A stretch of 64,000 nt of DNA from Mycolicibacterium neoaurum (GCF_036946495.1 NZ_JAQIIX010000002.1:3100001-3164000); one strand, 5' to 3'; shown: positions 52,891-61,635, counted from the stretch's first letter. Numbers and translations are program-made. Notes: a model not told the origin generated them from the letters alone.

Positions 52891-54270
52891 TCAGGCGTGC
52901 TGATGCGACTCGGCCCAGGCACCATAGCCGCCGAGGATGTCGCTGACGTCGGTGAAGCCCTCCCTGCGCAGTAGGCTGGCCGCGGCTGACGAGCGATAGC
53001 CACCGGCGCAGTACACGACGGTCGGTCGTTTCGGATCCAGCTCGTCGAGCCTTCCCGGCAGATCTCCGACGGGAATGTTGCGCGCGTGGGCGACTGCTCC
53101 ATCTGCCACCTCGGTCGGTTTGCGGACATCGACCACTTGCAGGTCCGGGATCGACGCGATGCGTTCGTCGAAGGCCGCAGCGGTCAAGCGGGATGCTGTC
53201 TGAACCTCTTCGGCATGGGTGAACATGGCCTCTTCGGGATCAGCGAGATAGCCGATCACGCGGTCGAACCCGATACGCGCCAACCGGTTCTTCCCTTCGA
53301 GCTCCTGGCCGGGGTCCGTCATCAGAACGATGTCGGCATCGTGGGGCAACACCGATCCGCAATACTCGGCATAGCGGCCGGCGAGACCGATGTTGATCGC
53401 GCCACGCAGATGACCGAGCGCGAAATCTTCCGCGCTGCGGCCATCGACGAGAACCGCCCCGGCGGCCAGCGCCGAATGCACCTGGTCAAAGGTCAACGGC
53501 GCGGGCATCTCGTCCTCGTCGAGCAGAGCCCGGTTCTTCCGGTTGAGTATCGCGTCATAGGCGAAGTAGCCCGGCGCGGGCGCCTGGCCCTCGGTGACCA
53601 GTGCCATGAAGGTGGCTTTGTCCGGTGCCCGGAGTGCGTAGTTCGTCGCCTTCTGCTCACCGATCGTCGATGACAATTCGGTGGAGAGGTTCTTACCGCA
53701 TGCCGAGCCGGCACCGTGGGCGGGGAACACACGCGTCTGGTCCGGCAACGTCATCAGCTTGTCATGCAGGGAGTCGTAGAGCGCGCTGGCGAGTTCCTCG
53801 CGGGTGTGTCCGATGGACGCCAGCAGATCAGGCCGGCCGACGTCGCCGATGAACAGCGTGTCGCCGGTCAGCACCCCGAATGGCTCTGTCTCCTCGGCAT
53901 TCTCGAAGACGACGATGCTCATCGACTCCGGGGTGTGGCCCGGGGTGTGACGGAACTCCAGGATCACCTCGCCGAGCGAAAGCCGCTCTCCGTCGGCAAC
54001 AGCCACCGACTCGAACTCGGTTTCCGCGACGGACGAGTACACGATGTGAGCTCCCGTGGCCTCGGCGAGCTCCAGATGCCCGGAGAGGAAATCTGCGTGA
54101 AAGTGCGTCTCGATCACCATCTCGATCGTCAGACCGTGGCGGGTGGCGTCCTCGAGATAGGCCGAGACATCGCGCTGGGGGTCAACAACGACTGCTCGGC
54201 CGGTGGTCCGGTCACCGATGAGATACGAGGCGTGCGACAGGCATTCGAGATAGTACTGTTCGAAGATCAT
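52891..54270 (-). CDS. CstB-like persulfide dioxygenase fused to two rhodanese domains
   Basis: A 459-residue fusion. The metallo-beta-lactamase domain carries THFHADFLSGH (His56, His58, Asp60, His65), the iron site of ETHE1/persulfide dioxygenases. It is followed by a rhodanese-like domain with no Cys in its loop (LMTDPGQE) and a C-terminal rhodanese with the active loop YCAGGYRS. This order matches CstB of Staphylococcus, which converts persulfide to thiosulfate. ATG 54270 has AAGGAG 8 nt upstream. A CstR-type operator lies 53 bp ahead. Cotranscribed with SQR. Confidence 0.9.
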   Translation of the reverse strand: MIFEQYYLECLSHASYLIGDRTTGRAVVVDPQRDVSAYLEDATRHGLTIEMVIETHFHADFLSGHLELAEATGAHIVYSSVAETEFESVAVADGERLSLGEVILEFRHTPGHTPESMSIVVFENAEETEPFGVLTGDTLFIGDVGRPDLLASIGHTREELASALYDSLHDKLMTLPDQTRVFPAHGAGSACGKNLSTELSSTIGEQKATNYALRAPDKATFMALVTEGQAPAPGYFAYDAILNRKNRALLDEDEMPAPLTFDQVHSALAAGAVLVDGRSAEDFALGHLRGAINIGLAGRYAEYCGSVLPHDADIVLMTDPGQELEGKNRLARIGFDRVIGYLADPEEAMFTHAEEVQTASRLTAAAFDERIASIPDLQVVDVRKPTEVADGAVAHARNIPVGDLPGRLDELDPKRPTVVYCAGGYRSSAAASLLRREGFTDVSDILGGYGAWAESHQHA

Positions 54271-54322
54271 GATCTGGCTCCTTCTGTGGCCGGGTGTGAG
54301 CGCCCTATGTGCGATCTCTTTA

Positions 54323-54338
54323 ATACCCCTACGGGTAT
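54323..54338. promoter_or_regulatory. CsoR/CstR-type operator upstream of the CstB-like gene
   Basis: ATACCC at 54323-54328, four bases, GGGTAT at 54333-54338: perfect 6-bp arms. Consensus shared with 55004, 56631 and 60024. Confidence 0.75.
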
Positions 54339-54382
54339 AAGAACGAACTGCCTGGACGGCTCTATTCCGGCAGCGGTGTGGG

Positions 54383-54721
54383 CTATGCAACAGTCCCGAA
54401 GGACCCGTCATCGCGGACGACGGGCCGCCCGGCGGCATGCCAGGCGGTGATCCCTCCGGTCAGGTTGAACGCGGTGATTCCTGCCGCGCAGAGTGTGTCG
54501 TCGGCCTTTTGTGAGCGACCTCCCGATCGGCACATGACGACGACGGTTGATCCGCCGTAGCGCTCAGGAGTGAGTTCTGTCAGTGCACAATGCGTGGCTG
54601 CCGGTGCGTGATCCGCGACCCACTCGAAGTCTTCGCGGACGTCAAGTAAAAGTGCCCGTCCCTGGTTCACGAGCTCTTCGGCATTGGCGACATCGATCTG
54701 GGGTGCCACAGAGTCTGTCAT
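54383..54721 (-). CDS. Single-domain rhodanese sulfurtransferase
   Basis: A 112-residue rhodanese with VLLDVRED-like start (LLLDVREDFEW) and active loop CRSGGRSQ. It moves sulfane sulfur between low-molecular-weight persulfides and acceptors. ATG 54721 follows GAGGAAGGA. Next to the small Cys-rich gene by 14 bp, so likely cotranscribed, and upstream of the CstB-like gene. Confidence 0.9.
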   Translation of the reverse strand: MTDSVAPQIDVANAEELVNQGRALLLDVREDFEWVADHAPAATHCALTELTPERYGGSTVVVMCRSGGRSQKADDTLCAAGITAFNLTGGITAWHAAGRPVVRDDGSFGTVA

Positions 54722-54735
54722 CTTGGTCCTTCCTC

Positions 54736-54906
54736 TCATGCGCGGTTGCGGCGGAATGGATTCCACTTGTTGCGGGATGGGGGCGGCGAGGTGTGGCCAT
54801 CGCACCAGTCGTCGGGCCGCACGTTGCGGCGCACGGCATCGACATGCGCTCCGCAGCCGGCCCAGGTGGTCTTGCCGCAGTTGCGGCATTTAACAGCGCG
54901 ACACAC
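54736..54906 (-). CDS. Small Cys-rich protein (probable zinc-binding)
   Basis: A 56-residue protein from GTG 54906 with AAAGGA 8 nt upstream. It contains CRAVKCRNCGKTTWAGCG, then H and a later Cys-x-x-His (DDWCDGH), so five or six potential metal or persulfide ligands. A similar small protein is widespread in actinobacteria, without known function. Here it heads a sulfur operon behind a CstR-type operator. Confidence 0.75.
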   Translation of the reverse strand: MCRAVKCRNCGKTTWAGCGAHVDAVRRNVRPDDWCDGHTSPPPSRNKWNPFRRNRA

Positions 54907-55003
54907 GGTAAATCCTTTCGTAGGTGAAATAGATGCTGATGGGCGGAGGCTTAACCCTCCCGGTTCGCTCATGGCGAGCCTTAGATTCTCCGTCTCCATT
55001 ACC

Positions 55004-55019
55004 ATACCCCCTACGGTAT
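55004..55019. promoter_or_regulatory. CsoR/CstR-type operator in the yeeE / Cys-rich divergent region
   Basis: ATACCC at 55004-55009, CCTA, then CGGTAT at 55014-55019 (one mismatch to GGGTAT). It lies between the divergent genes starting at 54906 and 55093 and could control both. Confidence 0.7.
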
Positions 55020-55092
55020 AGTCAGGCCAGAAAGTCGGCAGCCGGCGAGGGGGTAACAGGGTGAGGTCTGATGACACAGTGGAGGCTGAGCT

Positions 55093-56316
55093 ATGAACGG
55101 GGTCACAGCGCCGATGTGGGTCGGTCTCCCGCTCGGGGTGGGGTTCGGCGCCATCGCCTCGTTGTGGGGCATCGGTAATCCCGAGACGATCATCAGGGCT
55201 GCTCGACTGATCGACCGGTTGCTGCCGGCCTGCTTCCTGCTGGTCACCGCACTGGGTTCGGTTCTGCTCTACGGCCTGCATGCGTCCGGCGTGGCCATGC
55301 ACTTCTCGCCCAAGCCGACCTACATCTATGGCGTGGTGTTGGGCGGGATTCTCTTCGGAGTCGGTCTGGCGCTCAGCGGCTACCTGCCGGGGACTGCGCT
55401 GATGGCGATCGGAGAAGGTCGCCGAGACGCCCTACTTGCGATTCCCGGCGGACTGCTGGGTGCATCGGCGTGGACCGCTCTGGCGGATACCGACTTCGGC
55501 CGATGGATCGTCTCCGACGCGAACTTCGGAGACGTGGTAGCCGGCGGCAACATACATGACGTGTCGCCGGCCCGTATGGTGGCCATCGCACTGCTCTATG
55601 CCGTCGCGGCATTGGGTGCGTTGTACTTTCTTCCGCGGTATCGCGCGAGCCGACATTGCTGTCTTCGGAGCATCCGGGACGGTGAACTCGATGCCCATGA
55701 TCGGCAGATGGCGATGGATACACATCGATACCTGAACGAAGGCGCTCGGAGGCCCATCGGCCGAAGAATCAGACTCGCGCGTCTGTCCGAACACTACGTG
55801 ACCCACCCCGGCTTCTTCGTTCGCGCAACGATTCTCGCCGGATCAGCGGTCGCCATCCTGGGTGTGCTGGCTCTGTTCCTGCGCCAGCAATTCGGCCAGT
55901 CCACCACCTACTCATGGGTGGTCGGCGTGCTGTTCATGCGCGACTCCGCCTACTCGCAGAGTGTCTTTGCCACGATCGGCTGGGAACCGCTGACCGATCT
56001 CGGGGTGCTGATCGGCGCGTTCTTGTCTGCGTACCTGTTCACCGGGCGTTTCACGGCGTTCGCGAAGGTGACTCCACCGTCGTGGCGCAATCGTTTCGGC
56101 GACAACCCGCGTTTGCGCCAGGCCGCGGTCTTCGGTGGATCGTTCCTCACGCTGCTCGGAGCGCGGATGGCCGGCGGATGCACCAGCGGCCATACCCTCA
56201 GTGGAGGGATTCAGTTATCGGTCAGTGCATGGCTTTTCACCGCATCGTTGACGGTTGCGGCGGTGCTCACGGCGCGCTTGGTCTATCGCGACGCAAGTTG
56301 CCGGGTCGACGGCTGA
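55093..56316 (+). CDS. YeeE/YedE (TsuA-like) sulfur-compound transporter
   Basis: A 407-residue membrane protein of the YeeE/YedE family, thiosulfate or sulfur-compound uptake. About ten hydrophobic segments, including YGVVLGGILFGVGLALSGYL. The conserved Cys motif GGCTSGHTLSGG near residue 365 is characteristic. A CstR-type operator lies about 75 bp upstream. It converges with the repressor gene, stopping 6 bp from it. Confidence 0.9.
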   Translation: MNGVTAPMWVGLPLGVGFGAIASLWGIGNPETIIRAARLIDRLLPACFLLVTALGSVLLYGLHASGVAMHFSPKPTYIYGVVLGGILFGVGLALSGYLPGTALMAIGEGRRDALLAIPGGLLGASAWTALADTDFGRWIVSDANFGDVVAGGNIHDVSPARMVAIALLYAVAALGALYFLPRYRASRHCCLRSIRDGELDAHDRQMAMDTHRYLNEGARRPIGRRIRLARLSEHYVTHPGFFVRATILAGSAVAILGVLALFLRQQFGQSTTYSWVVGVLFMRDSAYSQSVFATIGWEPLTDLGVLIGAFLSAYLFTGRFTAFAKVTPPSWRNRFGDNPRLRQAAVFGGSFLTLLGARMAGGCTSGHTLSGGIQLSVSAWLFTASLTVAAVLTARLVYRDASCRVDG

Positions 56317-56322
56317 GACCGC

Positions 56323-56592
56323 TCAGGCCAGCGTCAGGAACAGCTTCTCCAGTTCGGCTTCTGACATGGGTGCGGTGCCGCCCTCCTTGTCTGCGACGAT
56401 GCATTCGCGCATACCGGTGGCCACGATCTTGAAACCCGCTCTGTCCAGCGCCCGCGATACCGCAGCGAGCTGTGTGACCACCGCTTTACAGTCTCGGCCC
56501 TGTTCGATCATGTTGATGACACCGCCGAGCTGCCCCTGTGCGCGTTTCAGCCGTGCGAGGATGGCCTCGATGCTCTGCTGATCGTCGATCAT
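56323..56592 (-). CDS. cstR: CsoR-family repressor, CstR-like persulfide sensor
   Basis: An 89-residue DUF156/CsoR-family all-helical repressor. The two conserved Cys are at 35 (RDCKAV) and 64 (MRECIV). At the position of the CsoR copper-ligand His, four residues before the second Cys, there is Gly60. Loss of that His and presence of both Cys are the features of CstR, which forms inter-subunit di- and trisulfide links with persulfides. ATG 56592 has GGAAGG upstream. Four matching operators in the window, including one 40 bp upstream, support its control of the sulfur module. Confidence 0.9.
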   Translation of the reverse strand: MIDDQQSIEAILARLKRAQGQLGGVINMIEQGRDCKAVVTQLAAVSRALDRAGFKIVATGMRECIVADKEGGTAPMSEAELEKLFLTLA

Positions 56593-56608
56593 GCTCAACG
56601 CCTTCCCT

Positions 56609-59449
56609 CTATGCCGTGGTGGTGGTAATGATACCCGCGCGGGTATCGTGCGATCGGTTGCGCACCTTAAGCGGCCACCAGAACCATCGCCCGAGCAGTG
56701 CCGCGATGGAGGGTGTCATGAGCGAACGCACGATGAGGGTGTCGAAGAGCAGTCCGATGCCGATCGTGCTGCCGGCCTGACCGATCGAACTGAGATCGCT
56801 GGCCACCATGGACATCATGGTGAAGGCGAACACCAATCCCGCGGCGGTGACCACGCTGCCCGTCTCACCCATCGAACGGATGATGCCTGTGCGCAGCCCG
56901 GCGCCGATCTCTTCCTGGAAACGCGATACCAGCAACAGGTTGTAATCCGATCCGACGGCCAACAGGATGATCAGACCGAACACCGGGGCGATCCAGTTGA
57001 GTTCGAGTCCGAACCCGTACTGCCATATCAGCACCGTCAGCCCGAATGCGGCGCCCAGGGACAGCAATACCGTGCCGACGATCACCAGTGATGCGACCAA
57101 TGCCCGGGTGATCAACAACATCACGATGAAGATCAATGTCAGTGCTGCGACGCCGACGATCAGCAGGTCATAATGCGCCCCGGACTGGATGTCGCGGTAG
57201 ATGGCAGCGGTGCCGGTCAGGTAGAACTTCGCCTCGGTGAGACTTGTGCCCTTGACGGCCTCGTGGGCGGCCTCGAGTTCGGGCGTCACGGCAGCAATAC
57301 CGGCGGGGGTGGCCGGATCCTTTTCGTGGGTGATGATGAATCGCGCGGCCTTACCGTCCAGTGGGAGGAACAACTCAAGTCCGCGTTGGAAGTCGGGGTT
57401 CTGGAACGCCTCCGGGGGGAGATAGAAGTAGTCGCCACCCTTGGAGGCATCGAAGGCCTGGCCCATGGCGCTGGCCGTGTCGGTCATCTGTGACATCTGA
57501 GTGACCAGGCCGGAGAAACTGCTGTGCATGGTCAACAAGGTGCTGCGCATCGATTCGGCGATCGCGATCATCGGCCGGAACTGGGCGAGCATGTCGGGAA
57601 CAACGGCACTGACATCGCGCGTCTCATCAACCAGGGCGTGCATATCGTCGCTGAACTTGTCCACCCCGTCGATGGCGTCGAAGATCGATCGGACCCCCGA
57701 GCAGGCCGGAATGTCAAAGCAATGCGGCTCCCAGTAGAAGTAGTTGCGCAACGGTCGGACCACGTCGTCGAAATTGGCCAGATGATCGCGCACCTCGTCG
57801 AGTGTGGCCTTGGCCGTGGTCATATCGTCGACCATCCGATTGGTGGCCCCACCCATCCGAGAGAGTGCCGCCTCCAATTGTTTCATCGACGCGATCATGG
57901 CGCCGAGGTCATCGCTCATGGTGAGCATATCGGCGGTGCGGTCCTTCATGAACTGCAGGTTCTGTTGGATCGGAATCGACTGGGCGCTGATCTGGAACGG
58001 GATCGAACTATGATCCATCGGCCCACCCAAAGGACGGGTGATGCTCTGCACCATCGCAATCCCTGGCGTTCGGAAGACTTCCTTGGCGATCTTGTCCAGT
58101 ACGAGCATGTCGGCGCTGTTACGCATGTCGTGGTCGGTCTCGACCATCAGGATGTCCGGGTTCATCGTGGCCGCGCTGAAATGACGCTCCGCGGCCGCGT
58201 AACCCACGTTGGACGGGAGGTCTTTCGATATGTAGAAACGGTCGTTGTAGTTGACTTCCATTGTCGGCACGAACGCGATGCCGAGAAGCGCGATGGCGAG
58301 CGTCGCTGCGAACACGGCGCCAGGCCAACGCACGGTGACGGTGCCGATGCGCCGCCACCGGCGGACGTTCGGCTCGCGCTTGGGGTCCAATAGTCCGAAG
58401 CGACTCGCGACCACCACGACCGCCGGCGCGGCCGTCAGTGCTCCGGCGACCACCACTACCAGTCCGATTGCCGAGGGCACGCCCAGTGCCTTGAAGTACG
58501 ACAGACGTGCGAAGTGCAGGCACAGGGTCGCGCCGGCGATGGTGAGTCCTGAACCCACGATGATGTGCGCTGTGCCGCGGAACATCGTGTAGTAGGCCGA
58601 CTCTCGGTCTTCGCCGGCTCGACGTGCCTCCTGGTAGCGGCCGATCAGGAAGATCGCGTAATCGGTACCGGCCGCGATCGCAAGAGAGGACAGCATCGCG
58701 ACCACGAACGTCGAGAAGCCGAGTACGCCCATATCGCCCAGTAGCGCGACAACACCTCTGGCCGTGCCCATTTCGAATCCGACCATGACCAGTACGAGCA
58801 GCATCGTGACGATCGACCGGTAGGTGATGAGCAGCATGATCATGATGACCACGCCGGTGACGCCCATCATGAGCAGCATGCTCTTGTCGGCTGCTTCGTT
58901 TATATCGGCGGTCAGCGCCGCTGAGCCGGTCAGATAGACCTTGAGTCCTGCTGGTGGCGGCGAGTGCTCAAGAATGGTGCGTACCGCCTCAACCGAACGG
59001 ATACCTTCCGTACTGCCTTGGTCGCCGGCCAGGTTGACCTGCACGTAGGCGGCTTTACCGTCTCTGCTTTGGACGCCGGCCGCCGTCAGTGGGTCTCCCC
59101 AGACATCCTGGACGTGTTGAACGTGTGCGCTGTCGGCGCGCAGGGCGCGCACGAGATCCTGGTAGTAGATTCGCGCCTCGTCGCCCAGCTCTGCATCGCC
59201 TTCCAGTACAACCATCGCCATGCTGTCGGAGTCGAACTCGTCGAAAGTGGCGCCGATGTGGCGAGTGGCGATCATCGCCGGTGCGTCGTGCGGCGACATC
59301 GTGACGGCGTGCTCGCGGGCCACGGTCTCGATCTGCGGGACCAGCACATTGATTCCCAAGGTCAACAGGAACCAGGCGATGAGTATCGGGACAGCGAACC
59401 GGCGGACGAATCGCATGGCGGCCGGCCGGGTCTGCGTATCGCGGGTCAT
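56609..59449 (-). CDS. mmpL: MmpL-family RND transporter
   Basis: A 946-residue RND-superfamily transporter of the MmpL5-like group, paired with MmpS. The two transmembrane Asp-Tyr pairs that carry protons are GTDYAIFLIGRYQE and GSDYNLLLVSRFQE. Two large periplasmic domains are separated by 5-6 helices each. ATG 59449 overlaps the mmpS stop by 4 bp. MmpS5/L5-type systems export siderophores and drugs; the substrate is not evident here, but a CstR-type operator precedes mmpS. It has a second operator inside its 3' end. Confidence 0.93.
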   Translation of the reverse strand: MTRDTQTRPAAMRFVRRFAVPILIAWFLLTLGINVLVPQIETVAREHAVTMSPHDAPAMIATRHIGATFDEFDSDSMAMVVLEGDAELGDEARIYYQDLVRALRADSAHVQHVQDVWGDPLTAAGVQSRDGKAAYVQVNLAGDQGSTEGIRSVEAVRTILEHSPPPAGLKVYLTGSAALTADINEAADKSMLLMMGVTGVVIMIMLLITYRSIVTMLLVLVMVGFEMGTARGVVALLGDMGVLGFSTFVVAMLSSLAIAAGTDYAIFLIGRYQEARRAGEDRESAYYTMFRGTAHIIVGSGLTIAGATLCLHFARLSYFKALGVPSAIGLVVVVAGALTAAPAVVVVASRFGLLDPKREPNVRRWRRIGTVTVRWPGAVFAATLAIALLGIAFVPTMEVNYNDRFYISKDLPSNVGYAAAERHFSAATMNPDILMVETDHDMRNSADMLVLDKIAKEVFRTPGIAMVQSITRPLGGPMDHSSIPFQISAQSIPIQQNLQFMKDRTADMLTMSDDLGAMIASMKQLEAALSRMGGATNRMVDDMTTAKATLDEVRDHLANFDDVVRPLRNYFYWEPHCFDIPACSGVRSIFDAIDGVDKFSDDMHALVDETRDVSAVVPDMLAQFRPMIAIAESMRSTLLTMHSSFSGLVTQMSQMTDTASAMGQAFDASKGGDYFYLPPEAFQNPDFQRGLELFLPLDGKAARFIITHEKDPATPAGIAAVTPELEAAHEAVKGTSLTEAKFYLTGTAAIYRDIQSGAHYDLLIVGVAALTLIFIVMLLITRALVASLVIVGTVLLSLGAAFGLTVLIWQYGFGLELNWIAPVFGLIILLAVGSDYNLLLVSRFQEEIGAGLRTGIIRSMGETGSVVTAAGLVFAFTMMSMVASDLSSIGQAGSTIGIGLLFDTLIVRSLMTPSIAALLGRWFWWPLKVRNRSHDTRAGIITTTTA
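56631..56646. promoter_or_regulatory. CsoR/CstR-type operator within mmpL, upstream of cstR
   Basis: ATACCCGC at 56631-56638 and its perfect complement GCGGGTAT at 56639-56646. It lies in the last codons of mmpL, 39 bp before the cstR start, and so allows autoregulation from a promoter inside mmpL. Confidence 0.75.
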
Positions 59450-59874
59450 GCGGCTTTCGCCAGACACGAGATCTGTGCGTCATGCCCGGCCGCCGACTGT
59501 TCGGCCTTCACCACACCGTTGACGGTTATCCGGCACCCGATGTTCGAACCGTCGCCCTGCGCAACCACACTCGCCAGTACTGCTGGTGTGGTCGTTGTGA
59601 TCGTCAATGTCCATGGCAGAGAAATGAAATCGACCTGGTGTGCCGTGGCGCCCATATCGAGATAGCTCACGCTCCCCGCCGTCCCGGCGGGGCCGTAGAC
59701 GTCGTAGGTCACATGCTTGACGAAGGTGGGGTCGAGCGGCTGGGCACCCCGTCCGGTGGCGGAGAAGATCGGCTCGGACCCGAACGCGTCGCGCAGGTGC
59801 ACCACGGCCACACCACCGATGGCGACGGCGATGGATACCGTGATCGGCACCCACGCCTTCACGAGCATGTTCAC
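59446..59874 (-). CDS. mmpS: MmpS-family membrane protein
   Basis: A 142-residue MmpS partner of MmpL. One N-terminal helix (VPITVSIAVAIGGVAVVHL) anchors a periplasmic beta-sandwich (VTYDVYGPAGTAGSVSYLD, LPWTLTITTTTPAVLASVV, GCRITVNG) with a terminal Cys pair. GTG 59874 is used with GAAGGGA 8 nt upstream; ATG 59868 is an alternative. The tail overlaps mmpL by 4 bp. A CstR-type operator lies about 150 bp upstream. Confidence 0.92.
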   Translation of the reverse strand: MNMLVKAWVPITVSIAVAIGGVAVVHLRDAFGSEPIFSATGRGAQPLDPTFVKHVTYDVYGPAGTAGSVSYLDMGATAHQVDFISLPWTLTITTTTPAVLASVVAQGDGSNIGCRITVNGVVKAEQSAAGHDAQISCLAKAA

Positions 59875-60023
59875 AGCGATGTTCCCTTCGTTGGTGCGGG
59901 TTACGCACAAGCGAGACGAAAAACGTTCCGCCCTGGCAGTGCCACGTCCGGCCGCATGCGCACGGCATCGGGCGCACCGGAACGGACAGATCGGGAATGG
60001 CGATCCGATTTCAGATTTATACC

Positions 60024-60039
60024 ATACCCCCTAGGGTAA
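60024..60039. promoter_or_regulatory. CsoR/CstR-type operator in front of mmpS-mmpL
   Basis: ATACCC at 60024-60029, CCTA, then GGGTAA at 60034-60039 (one mismatch). It is 150 bp before mmpS and 66 bp before the small gene at 60105, and could serve either. Confidence 0.7.
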
Positions 60040-60104
60040 TTTTGCGAGCCGCGTAGCCGGCCGCATCGGCCGACGAGGGAGATTCAGCCAGCCGGCGGAG
60101 GGAG

Positions 60105-60320
60105 ATGGCCGAATGGCCGATGCCGGGGCGTGTTCTGAGCGACAAGGCTGGCGTCGTGAAGAAGACCAGGCACCCGTCGACATCATCCACGCAATCGGAC
60201 GCACGTGCGCGTGCCGCCGCCGTTGCGGTGGTGGTGGGCTCGATGGTCATCACGCTGGTGATAGTGATCGGCATTCATCTACTGCGGGTGAACGGCTTGC
60301 TCGCCCCTGGCGCCGTGTAG
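60105..60320 (+). CDS. Small single-helix membrane protein
   Basis: A 71-residue frame with one strong transmembrane segment (AAAVAVVVGSMVITLVIVIG) and a short basic/hydrophilic N-terminal half. ATG 60105 is adjacent to GGAGGGAG; ATG 60120 or GTG 60156 are alternatives. It is 7 bp before the esterase gene, so probably cotranscribed with it. No family recognised. Confidence 0.5.
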   Translation: MAEWPMPGRVLSDKAGVVKKTRHPSTSSTQSDARARAAAVAVVVGSMVITLVIVIGIHLLRVNGLLAPGAV

Positions 60321-60327
60321 TCGATCC

Positions 60328-61635
60328 ATGCTCGATTGGTCGCTACTGAGCGGGCCGGTACCGGTGGCGCTGTCGGTCATGGCGATAGCGGCGGGGATCT
60401 GGCTCGTGGTGCGGATGTATCGCGCTGCGCAGTCACCACGAGTGATCGTCAAGACATTCGTGGTGTGTTTGGCGACGGCCGTGGGGGTCCCGATGATCGG
60501 CGTCTACCTGGTGCGTGACGTGTGGGCGATCTTTCCCGACCGATTGCCGGTCTCGGTGTACGTCTGGTTGGGAGCCACCGTCCTCGCGGTGTCCCTTGCC
60601 GTCGCGGTCATGACCTTGCGTGTCTCACCGGCGCGCGCTGCCATCACCGTCGTGACCGCGGTGGTGATCGTGGCAGCGTGTCTCAACCAGATCAATATGG
60701 TGTTCGCCGCGTATCCGACCGTGCGGGATGCTCTCGGGATCACCCGCGTCGACGACATCATGCTTCCTGATCGACATCAGAAGGCCCTGCCGGTGAGCGC
60801 GCACGGTCCGTTGGACAAGATGTGGGCGAGTCCGGCAGGACTCAGCCGGCGTGGCAAGATCACCTCGGCGGCGATACCGGCGACCGTGTCGGGCTTCGCT
60901 GCCCGGCCCGCCCGGATCTATCTGCCGCCGGCGTACTTCACCGACGTTCCGCCACGGCTACCGGTGCTGGTCTTGATAGCGGGACAACCGGGAGGCCCCC
61001 AGGACTGGATCAGTGCCGGAAAGCTGCCACAGATCATGGACGCCTTCGCCGCCGCGCACAACGGTCTGGCGCCGGTGGTGGTGGTCCCCGACGCGACCGG
61101 AAGCCAGCTGGGTGACCCGCTGTGCCTCGATTCGCGCCGCGGGAACAGCGCCGCCTACCTGGCCATCGACGTGCCGGCATGGATAAAGGCCAGGTTGACA
61201 GTCGATGTTCGACCGACGGCGTGGGCGGTGGCGGGAGCGTCCTACGGCGGTACCTGCGCGCTTCAGTTGGCCACCAACCATCCCGCGGTCTACCCGACAT
61301 TCATCGACATCGCCGGCGCCGCGGAACCGTCGCTCGGTGACCGAGCACGGACCGTGATGGAGGCGTTCGGAGGTGATGAGCGTCGATTCGAACAGGTCAA
61401 TCCAATTGACATACTGCGCCGACAGCGCTTTTCCGGCAGCGCGGGCGCGATCGTGATCGGTAGCTCAGATCGGGACAACAGGCCAGATGCCGACAGGGTG
61501 CTCGAGGCCATCAGAGCCGCCGGAATGGATGGCCACCTCACCGAGGTGCCGGGCGCTCATGACTGGCGAGCGTTCTCAGCGGGCCTGTCGGTCGAGCTCC
61601 CTTGGGTCGCCCGCCGTGTTGGTCTCACCGGTTAG
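60328..61635 (+). CDS. Membrane-anchored esterase (alpha/beta hydrolase, Ag85/esterase-D-like)
   Basis: A 435-residue protein. The N-terminal 130 residues form about four transmembrane helices (VVCLATAVGVPMIGVYLV; VYVWLGATVLAVSLAVAV). The C-terminal part is an esterase of the Ag85/esterase-D type: nucleophile in GASYGGT (Ser305), catalytic His411 in GAHDWRAF and an acid likely in DRDNRPDADR. It faces the periplasm and may be a mycolyl-transferase-like or cell-wall ester hydrolase. Next genes encode a two-component system. Confidence 0.85.
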   Translation: MLDWSLLSGPVPVALSVMAIAAGIWLVVRMYRAAQSPRVIVKTFVVCLATAVGVPMIGVYLVRDVWAIFPDRLPVSVYVWLGATVLAVSLAVAVMTLRVSPARAAITVVTAVVIVAACLNQINMVFAAYPTVRDALGITRVDDIMLPDRHQKALPVSAHGPLDKMWASPAGLSRRGKITSAAIPATVSGFAARPARIYLPPAYFTDVPPRLPVLVLIAGQPGGPQDWISAGKLPQIMDAFAAAHNGLAPVVVVPDATGSQLGDPLCLDSRRGNSAAYLAIDVPAWIKARLTVDVRPTAWAVAGASYGGTCALQLATNHPAVYPTFIDIAGAAEPSLGDRARTVMEAFGGDERRFEQVNPIDILRRQRFSGSAGAIVIGSSDRDNRPDADRVLEAIRAAGMDGHLTEVPGAHDWRAFSAGLSVELPWVARRVGLTG

